A DNA stretch of 64,000 nt. Origin: Mycolicibacterium goodii (lineage in GTDB: Bacteria > Actinomycetota > Actinomycetes > Mycobacteriales > Mycobacteriaceae). The notes beneath the pieces were generated by a model. The model saw only the letters and a list, made by a program, of their open reading frames with translations, did no database searches and was not told where the DNA came from. Both the position numbers and the translations under genes were made by a program. Position 1 is the first letter of the stretch. Each line of letters starts with the position of its first letter. Of the stretch, positions 53,014 through 61,901 are shown one piece after another. Location of the stretch: assembly GCF_001187505.1 (NCBI RefSeq), contig NZ_CP012150.1:6482048-6546047 (forward strand), given 5' to 3'.

Positions 53014-54551
53014 GCGACTATTTGATCGTCGGCGGCGGAACCGCCGGATGCATTGTGGCCTCACGCCTTTCCGAAGACCCCGCCGTCACGGTCACGGTGC
53101 TCGAGGCGGGTCCGTCGGACGTCGACGAGCCGCGCGCCCGCGACATCCGGCGGTGGGCACAGATGCTCGAAAGCGAATACGACCTGGACTACCGCAGCGT
53201 GCCACAGGAACGCGGCAACTCCGGTATCCGGCAAGCCAGGATGCGCATCCTCGGCGGCTGTTCGACGGCCAATACGATGATCACGTGGCGGCCACTCGAG
53301 GCCGATCTGGCGGAATGGGCAGCCCTCGGCGTGACCGGGTGGGATGCCGCGACAGTGCACCGCGCGTTCGACCGGCTGCTGGCTCCGGTGCAGCCGGTCG
53401 CCGACAAGGACCGCAACCCCTATGTCAGCGATGTCGTCGAATCCGCCCGGCGGGCCCTTGACCTTCCCGCCCGACGAGCCTGGAACTCCGATCCCGGTTT
53501 CGCGGCCACCGGGACCGGCGTCGGGTTCTTCGAGATCGGCTACACCCCCGAGAGCCACCTGCGGTCCTCCACATCGGTGCACTACCTACACGACGCCGTC
53601 GCCAACCGCGACAACCTCGTGGTCGAACACGGCAGGCAGGCCGAGCGACTGCTCATCGAGGGCGGCAGGGCGGTCGGGGTGATCACCCGCGACGACGACG
53701 GCAACCGGCACGAGTACCGCGCCGACCGCGAGGTGATCGTGTGCTGTGGGGCCATAGATTCACCTAAGCTGCTGCAGCTTTCGGGAATCGGCCCGGCCGA
53801 TGTGCTGGCCGCCGCGGGCGTGGCCCAGTCGGTGGACGCACCGGGAGTCGGCGCCAACCTGATGGACCACGCCGAGGGGCTGATCGTATGGGAAGCCGGT
53901 GCCGACGTGCCCGACACCTGCGCGACGGGCTGGGATGCCGGTGCGGCGGTGCGCTTGTCCGACGACGGGCCGGCCCGACCCGACGTGCTGATGCACTTCC
54001 CGGTCGAGGCCGTCGCCGACCACGCCGTCGCCTACGGCGTGGCGATGCCCGAGCGGATCGTGTCGATCGCGCCGAACGTGGCCAAGCCGAACAGTCGTGG
54101 CCGGGTGTGGATCACCTCGGCCGACCCGACCGGCCTGCCCTCGATCGACTACCGGTATTTCACCGATGCCGACGGCCACGACGAAGCGGCGCTCATCGCC
54201 GGGATACGGCTGGCCCGCCGGATCGCCGGGACCGAGCCGATGTCGGACTGGCTGGTCCGCGAGGTGTTCCCGGGACCGCAGGCGCAGTCCGACGAGGAGC
54301 TGTCGGAGGCGCTGCGGGCCACCCATCAGACCGTGTACCACGTTTCGGGTACCTGCCGCATGGGCGCCGACGACGACCCGATGGCGGTGTGCGACTCGCG
54401 GCTGCGCGTCCGCGGGGTGCAGGGCCTTCGGGTCGTCGACGCGTCGGTGTTCCCCACCATCCCGTCGGTCAATCCCGTCGGCACCATCATGGCAGTGGCC
54501 GAGCACGCCAGCGCGCTGGTGCTCGCCGACCGTCAACCCGTCACCGCCTGA
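53010..54551 (+). CDS. GMC-family (choline dehydrogenase-like) FAD oxidoreductase
   Basis: 513 residues. FAD motif YLIVGGGTAGCIVASRLSEDP at the N-terminus; PROSITE-like GMC regions include GGCSTANTMITWRP and GAIDSPKLLQLSGIGP. The active-site His is in YHVSGTCRMG, with a partner Asn in SVNPVGTIMA. These enzymes oxidise alcohols such as choline or aryl alcohols to aldehydes. Cofactor and fold are clear, substrate is not. In this island it may oxidise an alcohol form (for example imidazole ethanol) entering the route. Confidence 0.88.
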   Translation: MSDYLIVGGGTAGCIVASRLSEDPAVTVTVLEAGPSDVDEPRARDIRRWAQMLESEYDLDYRSVPQERGNSGIRQARMRILGGCSTANTMITWRPLEADLAEWAALGVTGWDAATVHRAFDRLLAPVQPVADKDRNPYVSDVVESARRALDLPARRAWNSDPGFAATGTGVGFFEIGYTPESHLRSSTSVHYLHDAVANRDNLVVEHGRQAERLLIEGGRAVGVITRDDDGNRHEYRADREVIVCCGAIDSPKLLQLSGIGPADVLAAAGVAQSVDAPGVGANLMDHAEGLIVWEAGADVPDTCATGWDAGAAVRLSDDGPARPDVLMHFPVEAVADHAVAYGVAMPERIVSIAPNVAKPNSRGRVWITSADPTGLPSIDYRYFTDADGHDEAALIAGIRLARRIAGTEPMSDWLVREVFPGPQAQSDEELSEALRATHQTVYHVSGTCRMGADDDPMAVCDSRLRVRGVQGLRVVDASVFPTIPSVNPVGTIMAVAEHASALVLADRQPVTA

Positions 54552-54561
54552 AAGCCGAATC

Positions 54562-56205
54562 ATGTTCGCCGACCGCATCTTCACCAACGCCGCGGTATTC
54601 CAGGCCGGGACCGAGCCTGCCGACACCGTGGCCGTCAAAGGCGACAGCATCATCGACGTGAGCCGGGGCGTCGACCGCGCCATGGTCGGCGCCCGCACGG
54701 ACATCGTCGATCTCGGTGGCGCGAGCCTGCTGCCCGGTTTCATCGACGCACATGCCCACCCGGTCGCCGCGGGCATGGCGGCGCTGCGCTGTGACCTGTC
54801 GGGTCTACCCCACCACCGCGAGGCCTATCTCGCGGCGATCGCCGACCATGCGGCCGCCCACCCCGACGAGGCCGTGATCGCCGGGGCGGGCTGGTACGGC
54901 GACGCCTTTCCGAACGGTTTCCCGACCCGCCACGACATCGACCCTGTCGTCGCCGAGCGGCCCGTGATCCTGACCAGCCACGACTATCACGGCGCCTGGG
55001 TCAACAGCCGGGCGCTGGAGTTGGCCGGAATCGACTCGCACACGGTCGATCCCGCCGGTGGCCGGATCGTCCGCGACGCTGACGGCGAACCCACCGGGGT
55101 GTTGCTGGACCGCGCCGGCGACACCGTCAACGCCCTCATCCCCGAGGTGACACCGGAATTCATGCGCCGCGCCCTTCTCGAGGCCCAGCGCCGGCTGCAT
55201 TCCGTCGGGGTGACCGGCTGGCAGGACGCCGCCGTGGGGGCTGAGTTCTTCGGCCTCAAGGACAACTTCGACACCTACGTCGATGCCGACGCGGCCGGCG
55301 AACTCACCGCGCGGGTGGTCGGCGCGCTGTGGTGGGAGACCGAGCGCGGTGTCGAACAGCTCAGCGACCTGTGCGCACGACGCGATCGCACGGGACACAC
55401 GCGGTTCACCGCCGGCATGGTCAAGGTCATGCAGGACGGCATCTGCGAGAACTGCACGGCCTCAATGCTCGCGCCCTACCGGGCCGTGGCCGGCGACGAT
55501 ACGGGCCAATCGTTCATCGACCCAGATGAGCTCCACAAGGTCACCGCCCTGCTGGCCGGTGAGCGGTTCGGCATCCACATGCACGCGGTCGGCGACCGAG
55601 CGGTGCGCGAATGCCTCGACGCCCTCGAACACGCCATCACCCAGCAGCCACAGTTCGACGGCCGCCACCAGATCGCCCATCTCGACGTGGTCGATCCGCA
55701 GGACATCCCGCGGTTCGGGCGGCTCGGGGTGATCGCCAACATCCAGGCGCTCTGGGCGCGCCGGGACAAGGAGATCCTCGAGCGCAAGCTTCCGCTGCTG
55801 GGACCCGAACGCGAACCGTGGCATTTTCCGTTCGCGTCGATCCAGCGCCACGGCGCGACCCTGGCCATGGGTAGCGACTGGCCGGTCACCGATCCGAATC
55901 CGCTCTGGGCAATCCACACGGCCGTGCACCGTACCGGCACGCCTGCCGACCCGCACGCAATCGGCGACGGCGTCCACGACATGCCCGTGCAACCGCAGGA
56001 AGCCATCACCCTGCCGTCGGCGATTTCCGCGTACACCGCGGGTTCGGCCTACGCCAACGGCCACGACCGCACCGGACGCATCGCCCACGGCATGCTGGCC
56101 GACCTCGTCGTCCTCGACCAGGACATTTTCACCGCTGACGACATCGCCGCGGTGCGCCCGGTAGAGACCATCGTCGGCGGCCAGACCGTCTACCGCGCCT
56201 CATGA
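54562..56205 (+). CDS. YtcJ-type metal-dependent amidohydrolase
   Basis: 547 residues of the amidohydrolase-3 family. Metal-binding motifs: GFIDAHAHPVAAG (~residue 62), HMHAVGDRAV (~338), HQIAHLDVVD (~370) and GSDWPVTDPNPLW (~437). Start ATG 54562, 10 bp after the GMC stop. Family members cleave cyclic or linear amide bonds. As imidazolonepropionase in histidine catabolism belongs to the same superfamily, ring opening of an imidazolone is a reasonable guess here. Last gene of the island, convergent with add. Confidence 0.83.
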   Translation: MFADRIFTNAAVFQAGTEPADTVAVKGDSIIDVSRGVDRAMVGARTDIVDLGGASLLPGFIDAHAHPVAAGMAALRCDLSGLPHHREAYLAAIADHAAAHPDEAVIAGAGWYGDAFPNGFPTRHDIDPVVAERPVILTSHDYHGAWVNSRALELAGIDSHTVDPAGGRIVRDADGEPTGVLLDRAGDTVNALIPEVTPEFMRRALLEAQRRLHSVGVTGWQDAAVGAEFFGLKDNFDTYVDADAAGELTARVVGALWWETERGVEQLSDLCARRDRTGHTRFTAGMVKVMQDGICENCTASMLAPYRAVAGDDTGQSFIDPDELHKVTALLAGERFGIHMHAVGDRAVRECLDALEHAITQQPQFDGRHQIAHLDVVDPQDIPRFGRLGVIANIQALWARRDKEILERKLPLLGPEREPWHFPFASIQRHGATLAMGSDWPVTDPNPLWAIHTAVHRTGTPADPHAIGDGVHDMPVQPQEAITLPSAISAYTAGSAYANGHDRTGRIAHGMLADLVVLDQDIFTADDIAAVRPVETIVGGQTVYRAS

Positions 56206-56218
56206 CGCCGCGCCCACC

Positions 56219-57307
56219 TCAGCCGACGAGCACTGCGTACCGCGGCTTGATCACCTCGTCGATGATGGCGAGGCGTTGGTCGAACGGGATGAACGCGGAC
56301 TTCATCGCGTTGATGGTGAACCGCTCCAGGTCGGTCCAGCCGTAGCCGAACGCCTCGACCAGCCGGTGCATCTCCTGGCTCATGGTGGTGTCGCTCATCA
56401 ACCGGTTGTCGGTGTTCACCGTGACCCGGAACCGCAGGCGTGCCAACCGGTCGAACGGATGCTCGGCGATGCTCGCGACCGCACCGGTCTGCACGTTGCT
56501 GCTCGGGCACATCTCCAGCGGAATCCGCTTGTCGCGCAACAGGGCCGCCAACCGGCCGAGCTGCTGGGTGCCGTCGGCGAGCTCGGTGATGTCGTCGACG
56601 ATGCGCACCCCGTGGCCCAGCCGGTCGGCGCCGCAGAACGCGATGGCCTCATGGATCGACGGAAGGCCGAACGCCTCGCCGGCGTGGATGGTGAAGCGCG
56701 CGTTGTTGCTTCGCATGTACTCGAACGCGTCGAGATGCCGCGACGGCGGGTATCCGGCCTCGGCACCGGCGATGTCGAAGCCCACCACGCCCTTGTCCCG
56801 GAACCGGATCGCCAGTTCGGCGATCTCCCGTGACCGCGCGGCATGGCGCATCGCCGTCACCAGACAGCGCACGACGATCGTGCGTCCCGCCGCGGAGCAC
56901 GACTTCTCGCCGTCGGCGAACCCGGCCAGGACCGCGTCGACCACATCGTCGAGCGACAGGCCGCCGTCAATGTGCAGTTCGGGTGCGAACCGGACCTCGG
57001 CGTACACGACATTGTCGGCGGCAAGGTCTTCCACGCATTCGAACGCCACACGATGCAGCGCCTCGGGTGTTTGCATGACCCCGACGGTGTGCGCGAACGG
57101 CTCCAGATAGCGCTCCAGCGATCCGCTGTGTGCCGCGGTGCGGAAGAACGTCGCCAATTCGTCGGCATCGGTGGCGGGAAGGTTGTCATAACCCGTTTCC
57201 CCGGCCAGATCGAGCACGGTGGCCGGGCGGAGACCGCCGTCGAGATGGTCGTGCAGCAGGGCCTTGGGGGCGTGGGTGATCTTCTCCAAACTCAGCGGCG
57301 TACTCAT
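56219..57307 (-). CDS. add: Adenosine deaminase
   Basis: 362 residues from ATG 57307 with GGAAGG upstream. Zinc ligands and catalytic residues: [12 protein letters not shown] (~residues 17-28), [10 protein letters not shown] (~205-214), [10 protein letters not shown] and [13 protein letters not shown]. It deaminates adenosine and deoxyadenosine to inosine forms for deoD. Counterpart of Rv3313c, which in M. tuberculosis is directly followed by deoA and cdd on the same strand; here an HNH gene on the opposite strand lies between them. Confidence 0.94.
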   Translation of the reverse strand: MSTPLSLEKITHAPKALLHDHLDGGLRPATVLDLAGETGYDNLPATDADELATFFRTAAHSGSLERYLEPFAHTVGVMQTPEALHRVAFECVEDLAADNVVYAEVRFAPELHIDGGLSLDDVVDAVLAGFADGEKSCSAAGRTIVVRCLVTAMRHAARSREIAELAIRFRDKGVVGFDIAGAEAGYPPSRHLDAFEYMRSNNARFTIHAGEAFGLPSIHEAIAFCGADRLGHGVRIVDDITELADGTQQLGRLAALLRDKRIPLEMCPSSNVQTGAVASIAEHPFDRLARLRFRVTVNTDNRLMSDTTMSQEMHRLVEAFGYGWTDLERFTINAMKSAFIPFDQRLAIIDEVIKPRYAVLVG

Positions 57308-57372
57308 GCCTTCCATCATCCGGGTGAAACGCCGGCCCGTCCGTCGCTTGCCGCACACAGGCCGAGTCAGCA

Positions 57373-57437
57373 CCGCGAGCGTGCGTGTCTGCGGGTCATT
57401 TGCCGGTGTGTCGTCGGCACTGGGCGCACGCTCGTCG
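57373..57437. repeat. Dispersed ~65-bp palindromic element, copy 3
   Basis: Left arm CCGCGAGCGTGCG (57373-57385) is identical to copy 2 at 2710; right arm CGCACGCTCG (57425-57434) pairs with it over 10 bp. A further arm-like GAGCGTGCGGG follows near 57443. It lies upstream of add and 132 bp before the SOS-boxed HNH gene. Confidence 0.6.
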
Positions 57438-57549
57438 ACGATGAGCGTGCGGGCAGTGCTGATCCCGTGTTCGGCTGTGCGGCAATACCTTTGACCAATC
57501 TGAACCCATTGATCACACCCGTCACACACAGGGCATTTCTGTCGGTATA

Positions 57550-57565
57550 TCGAACTAGTGTTCGA
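57550..57565. promoter_or_regulatory. SOS (LexA) box of the HNH gene
   Basis: TCGAACTAGTGTTCGA: the exact mycobacterial/actinobacterial LexA site TCGAAC-N4-GTTCGA. It ends 3 bp before the ATG. The central TAGTGT (57556-57561) can serve as a -10 element 7 nt before the ATG, so LexA would cover the promoter of a leaderless gene. Confidence 0.85.
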
Positions 57566-57568
57566 ATC

Positions 57569-59014
57569 ATGACGACGGACGTGCAGACAGTCATCGCGGC
57601 ATTGACCGCCGCGATCGACGACCTGCTCGCCCTACCGTTCGCCACGCTGTCCGAAGCAGAGCTGCTCGACATCTGCGCGGGTTTGCAGGATGCCCGCAAC
57701 CGCATCCCGGCCGTCGAACACAAGGCCATCGCCGCCCTGGCCGAACAAACCACCCCCGCCGCGATCGGGGCGAAATTCTGGCCCCAGGTCATGGCCACCC
57801 GCCTCGGCATCTCCGCCAAACAAGCCCGCCGCCGCTGCACCGACGCCACCGAACTCGGCCCACGCGTGTCGCTGACCGGCGAACAACTGGCACCCAAACG
57901 CCAGTACATGGCCGCCGCCCAGACCGCTGGTCAGCTGACCCCCGACCACGTCACCGAATTACTCAAGTTCTTCGACACATGCCCCCACTGGGTGTCCACC
58001 GAGCAGCAACGCCAGGCGGAAAAACAGCTCGTGGCCGGAGCCGTCGGGGCCGACCCCGAAACCGTGCGCCAAGCCGTCACCGAGGCGCTGTACCTGCTCA
58101 ACCAAGACGGCCCCGCCCCATGCGACGACATCACCACCACACGGCGCGGCATCAGCTTCGGACCCCAACAACCCGACGGGTCATTTCGCCTGTCCGGATA
58201 TGTCACCGCCGAATTCAAAGCCACCTTCGAACCCATCGAAGAAAAACTCGCCGCCCCCGGCATGTGCAACCCCGCCGAGGACACCCCGTGTACCTCCGGC
58301 ACCCCCAGCCAACACCAAATCAACACCGACGACCGCACCGCCCCCCAACGCCTACACGACGCACTACTCACCGTCGGCAAACGTGTACTCGCCAGCAAGA
58401 CCCTCGGCCAGATCAACGGCCTGCCCGCCACCATGCTCATCACCACCACCCTGCAAGAACTCCACAACGCCGCCGGCGTGGCGATCAGCGCCGGCGGCAC
58501 CAAACTGCCCATCGCCGACCTCATCCGACTCGCCGCCCAGGCCTACCACTACCTGGCCGTCTACGACCAACACACCGGCATCCCGCTCTACCTCGGCCGG
58601 GCCCGCCGCACCGCCACCGCCGGGCAACGCCTGGCGATCTGGGGACGCGACCGCGGCTGCACCCGCCCCGGATGCACCGCCAACGGCTACCGCTGCCAAG
58701 CCCACCACGCCAACACCGACTACGCCAACGGCGGGCAGACCGACGCCGATGCCCTGGCCCTGGCCTGCCCCAGCGACAACCGCCTCGTCGGCGACCAACC
58801 CAACAAATGGACCACCCGCATCAACCACCACGGCCAATGCGAATGGACCCCACCCAAACTCCTCGACCGCGGCCAACACCGCACCAACACCTACCACCAC
58901 CCCAAAAAACTCCTCACCGACACCACCACCAACGACACCAGCAGCGGCAACAACAACGACCGCCCTAACAGCGACCGCAAAAACCAAGAGACAGACGACG
59001 ACGATCCCGGATAG
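57569..59014 (+). CDS. 13E12-repeat family HNH endonuclease (DUF222)
   Basis: 481 residues. N-terminal DUF222 region (~10-320). C-terminal HNH motif at ~385-430: [18 protein letters not shown], then [18 protein letters not shown] and [10 protein letters not shown]. The C-terminal tail after ~residue 450 is Asn/Asp/Thr/Lys-rich. This is the REP13E12 family, mobile repeats in mycobacteria, several copies of which are known to be LexA-regulated; a perfect SOS box overlaps its start. It separates deoA from add, is on the opposite strand to both and is richer in C and A than its neighbours. It looks like an insertion into the salvage operon. Confidence 0.9.
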   Translation: MTTDVQTVIAALTAAIDDLLALPFATLSEAELLDICAGLQDARNRIPAVEHKAIAALAEQTTPAAIGAKFWPQVMATRLGISAKQARRRCTDATELGPRVSLTGEQLAPKRQYMAAAQTAGQLTPDHVTELLKFFDTCPHWVSTEQQRQAEKQLVAGAVGADPETVRQAVTEALYLLNQDGPAPCDDITTTRRGISFGPQQPDGSFRLSGYVTAEFKATFEPIEEKLAAPGMCNPAEDTPCTSGTPSQHQINTDDRTAPQRLHDALLTVGKRVLASKTLGQINGLPATMLITTTLQELHNAAGVAISAGGTKLPIADLIRLAAQAYHYLAVYDQHTGIPLYLGRARRTATAGQRLAIWGRDRGCTRPGCTANGYRCQAHHANTDYANGGQTDADALALACPSDNRLVGDQPNKWTTRINHHGQCEWTPPKLLDRGQHRTNTYHHPKKLLTDTTTNDTSSGNNNDRPNSDRKNQETDDDDPG

Positions 59015-59023
59015 CCAGCGCGG

Positions 59024-60328
59024 CTAGTCGACGCGGTCGATGATCAACGGCAGCTGTCGAGGTGCCGCGTCCTCGACGGTCCAGGCACCGTCGAGGACGC
59101 CGAGCGCGGCCGGCAGCCGATCGGCGGTGTCGGTGTAGAGCGTGAAGAGAGGTTCGCCCGCGGCGACGGGTTCGCCCGGTTTGCGGTGCAACCGCACTCC
59201 GGCACCGGACTGGACGGGCTCACCGGGCTGGGCACGACCGGCACCCAGACGCCAGGCCGCCATCGCCACACCCATCGCATCGATGTCCCCCATGACGCCG
59301 CCGCGGGGCGCGGTAACGGTCTCGGAGACCGAGCCGAGCGGCAGCGGTTGGCTCAGGTCGCCGCCCTGGGCGGCGACGAGGGCACGGAAGCGGTCCATGG
59401 CAGACCCGTCGCGCAGCGTGTCGGCGGGGTCGACGCCGTCGACGCCTGCCGCGTCGAGCATCTCGCGGGCCAACGCCAGCGTCAGCTCCACGACGTCGGC
59501 GGGCCCGCCACCGGCGAGCACGTCGAGGGACTCGGCGACCTCGACCGCATTGCCGACCGTGCGCCCGAGCGGCCGGTTCATGTCGGTGAGCAGCGCCCTG
59601 GTGGGCACGCCGTAGGAGTTGCCGAGCTCGACCATGGTGCGGGCGAGCTCGCGGGACTCCGCCTCGGCCTTGAGGAACGCGCCACGCCCGACCTTGACGT
59701 CGAGCACCAGCGCACGCGCCCCTTCGGCGAGCTTCTTGCTCATGATCGAGCTCGCGATCAACGGGAGGGACTCGGTGGTGGCGGTGACGTCGCGTAGTGC
59801 GTAGATCTTGCGATCGGCCGGCGCCAGCTCACCGGCCGCGAAGATCGCCGCGCCCACGTCGCAAAGCTGTTGACGTATCTGGCTTTTGGTCAATTCGGCA
59901 GTGAAGCCCGGGATCGCCTCGAGCTTGTCGAGGGTGCCCCCGGTGTGACCGAGTCCGCGTCCGGCGGCCTGGGGCACCGCGGCACCGCAGGCGATCACCA
60001 CCGGCAGCAGCGGGATGGTGAGCTTGTCCCCGACACCGCCGGTCGAGTGTTTGTCGACCAAAGCCAAAGGCCTGCCGTCACGTTCAAGATCGGTGAAGTC
60101 GAACCGCTCCCCCGACTCCACCATGGCGGTGGTCCAGCTGGTGATCTCGCCCGGCGTCATGCCACGCAGGAAGATCGCCATGAGGAGCGCCGACATCTGT
60201 TCGTCGGCGACCCGGCCGTGGGTGTAGGCGTCGATCACCCAGTCGATGGCGGCGTCGGACAGCACACCGCCGTCGCGTTTGGTTCGGATGATGGTCGGCG
60301 CGTCGATACCCGGATCGTACTGACCCAC
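59024..60328 (-). CDS. deoA: Thymidine phosphorylase
   Basis: 434 residues, the usual length; cleaves thymidine and deoxyuridine to base and deoxyribose-1-phosphate. Motifs: DKHSTGGVGDKLTIPLLPVV (~residues 92-111), SSIMSKKLAEGARALVLDVKVG, and the C-terminal QSGAGVRLHRKPGEPV. Start GTG at 60328, with 65 bp to cdd upstream on the same strand, probably one operon. Counterpart of Rv3314c. Confidence 0.95.
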   Translation of the reverse strand: MGQYDPGIDAPTIIRTKRDGGVLSDAAIDWVIDAYTHGRVADEQMSALLMAIFLRGMTPGEITSWTTAMVESGERFDFTDLERDGRPLALVDKHSTGGVGDKLTIPLLPVVIACGAAVPQAAGRGLGHTGGTLDKLEAIPGFTAELTKSQIRQQLCDVGAAIFAAGELAPADRKIYALRDVTATTESLPLIASSIMSKKLAEGARALVLDVKVGRGAFLKAEAESRELARTMVELGNSYGVPTRALLTDMNRPLGRTVGNAVEVAESLDVLAGGGPADVVELTLALAREMLDAAGVDGVDPADTLRDGSAMDRFRALVAAQGGDLSQPLPLGSVSETVTAPRGGVMGDIDAMGVAMAAWRLGAGRAQPGEPVQSGAGVRLHRKPGEPVAAGEPLFTLYTDTADRLPAALGVLDGAWTVEDAAPRQLPLIIDRVD

Positions 60329-60393
60329 GAACCTACTCGTCGGTAACCCAGCGGCGGCGCGCCGCGCGCCCGGAGCCCTTGAACCGCTTGACG

Positions 60394-60792
60394 TTAGCGC
60401 CGCTCAAGATCGTCGGGGCCGAACGCGTCCGGCAGCAGCTCGCGCAGCGGTCGCGGACCGTGCGGGTGATCGATGAGCAACTCGGGTCCGCCGTGTTCCA
60501 GCAACACCTGTCTGCAGCGTCCACACGGCATCAGCACGGCCCCGTCGGGACCCACACAGGACAGCGCGACGAGGCGTCCGCCACCCCCGGAATGCAGGGC
60601 GCAGACCACAGCGCACTCGGCACAGAGACCTAGGCCATATGAGACATTCTCCACATTGCATCCGGTGACTATTCGGGCATCGTCGACCAGAGCGGCGGCG
60701 CCGACCGGAAACCCCGAATATGGCGCATACGCGTGCCGAGAGACCGCAATTGCATTGTTGCGCAAGGCATTCCAATCGACGTCTGTGTTCAT
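60394..60792 (-). CDS. cdd: Cytidine deaminase
   Basis: 132 residues, the homotetrameric type. Substrate and zinc sites: SGFPVGAAAL, CNVENVSYGLGLCAECAVV (catalytic Glu in CAEC) and PCGRCRQVLLEHG. It deaminates cytidine and deoxycytidine to uridine forms, feeding deoA and upp. First gene of the leftward salvage operon, divergent from sdhCDAB across 215 bp. Counterpart of Rv3315c. Confidence 0.95.
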   Translation of the reverse strand: MNTDVDWNALRNNAIAVSRHAYAPYSGFPVGAAALVDDARIVTGCNVENVSYGLGLCAECAVVCALHSGGGGRLVALSCVGPDGAVLMPCGRCRQVLLEHGGPELLIDHPHGPRPLRELLPDAFGPDDLERR

Positions 60793-60852
60793 GTCGTTTT
60801 CACCGGCCCATTTCTGAATGCATTCCGAAAACCCCCGCTCAGCGCGCCGCGA

Positions 60853-60871
60853 TTAGGATAGGTAAGCCTAA
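60853..60871. promoter_or_regulatory. Candidate IdeR iron box between cdd and sdhCDAB
   Basis: TTAGGATAGGTAAGCCTAA: perfect TTAGG/CCTAA outer arms and 15 of 19 matches to the mycobacterial IdeR consensus TTAGGTTAGSCTWACCTWA. It lies 137 bp upstream of the sdhC start and 61 bp from the cdd start. No other equally good iron box was seen in the window. Confidence 0.5.
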
Positions 60872-61007
60872 CTTCGCCCTGGTTAACCCGCCAAACGGCT
60901 ACACCGTAGTTCGTTCGGGTCTACAAATGGGATTAGAGTCGCCCCGATGGTTTGGGGCTAGTCGACAGACCGGTCCCAGACATCCACCGATGGCGTTGGA
61001 GGGACCG

Positions 61008-61424
61008 ATGAGTACGCAGACGGAGGTACCGGCTCCGCAACCCAAGAAGACACGCCGGCGCACCCTTTATCGCGGTGATCCGGGGATGTGGTCTTGGGTC
61101 TTGCACCGCATTACCGGTGCCACGATTTTCTTTTTCCTTTTCGTCCATGTTCTCGATACCGCCCTGGTCCGCGTGAGCCCGCAGGCCTACAACGAGGTCA
61201 TCGAGACCTACAAGACCCCGATCGTCGGCCTGATGGAAATCGGCCTGGTCGCCGCGGTGCTGTTCCACGCACTCAACGGCATCCGCGTCATCCTCATCGA
61301 CTTCTGGGCGCAGGGCCCGCGGTACCAGCGACTGATGCTGGCCGTCATCGCAGGCATCTTCGCGGTGATCTTCATCGCAGCAGTGGGAGTTATCGGTATG
61401 CACATGGTGGAGCGGTTCCTGTGA
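61008..61424 (+). CDS. sdhC: Succinate dehydrogenase cytochrome b subunit
   Basis: 138 residues with three membrane segments. Family features: YRGDPGMWSWVLHRITGATIFFF (in part; conserved Ser/His-Arg near the quinone site) and the likely heme-ligand His in FHALNGIRV or FVHVLDT. The ATG at 61008 has GGAGGG 4 nt upstream; an ATG at 60990 is possible. First gene of the sdhCDAB operon, all with tight spacing. Counterpart of Rv3316. Confidence 0.95.
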   Translation: MSTQTEVPAPQPKKTRRRTLYRGDPGMWSWVLHRITGATIFFFLFVHVLDTALVRVSPQAYNEVIETYKTPIVGLMEIGLVAAVLFHALNGIRVILIDFWAQGPRYQRLMLAVIAGIFAVIFIAAVGVIGMHMVERFL

Positions 61425-61891
61425 GCGCGCCAGGGGCAGGCGAATCCCGCCTGGGGCGCCCGGCGCCCGTCATGGAACGTGAACACGATCGTCCGGCCGC
61501 GCTCGATCACCCGCGCGCCCCGCGCAGGCCTCGCGGCATCCCGTACTTCGAGAAGTACGCCTGGCTGTTCATGCGGTTCTCCGGTATCGCGCTGGTCTTC
61601 CTGGCGCTCGGCCACCTGTTCATCATGCTGATGTGGCAGGACGGCGTGTACCGGATCGATTTCAACTACGTCGCCCAGCGCTGGGCCTCGCCGTTCTGGC
61701 AGATCTGGGACATGGCACTGCTCTGGTTGGCAATGATCCACGGCGCCAACGGCATGCGCACCATCATCGGTGACTACGCCCGCAAGAACACCACGAAGTT
61801 CTGGCTGAACTCGCTTCTGCTGCTGGCGACCGGTTTCACGTTGGTGCTGGGCAGCTACGTGCTGGTCACCTTCGACGCGAACATTTCATAA
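61421..61891 (+). CDS. sdhD: Succinate dehydrogenase membrane anchor subunit
   Basis: 156 residues from GTG 61421, which overlaps the sdhC stop. An arginine/proline-rich N-terminal tail of about 40 residues is followed by three membrane segments: FMRFSGIALVFLALGHLFIML (in part), LWLAMIHGANGMRTIIGDY and LLLLATGFTLVLGSYVLV. The His residues in GHLF and IHGANG are candidates for heme/quinone contacts. ATG 61472 in the same frame is an alternative start. Confidence 0.92.
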   Translation: MSAPGAGESRLGRPAPVMEREHDRPAALDHPRAPRRPRGIPYFEKYAWLFMRFSGIALVFLALGHLFIMLMWQDGVYRIDFNYVAQRWASPFWQIWDMALLWLAMIHGANGMRTIIGDYARKNTTKFWLNSLLLLATGFTLVLGSYVLVTFDANIS

Positions 61892-61901
61892 AGGACGCAG
61901 G

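Noticed and set aside
57569..59014. Complete insertion sequence around the HNH gene
   Set aside because: No transposase, terminal inverted repeats or target duplication could be seen; only the 13E12-type gene itself is supported.
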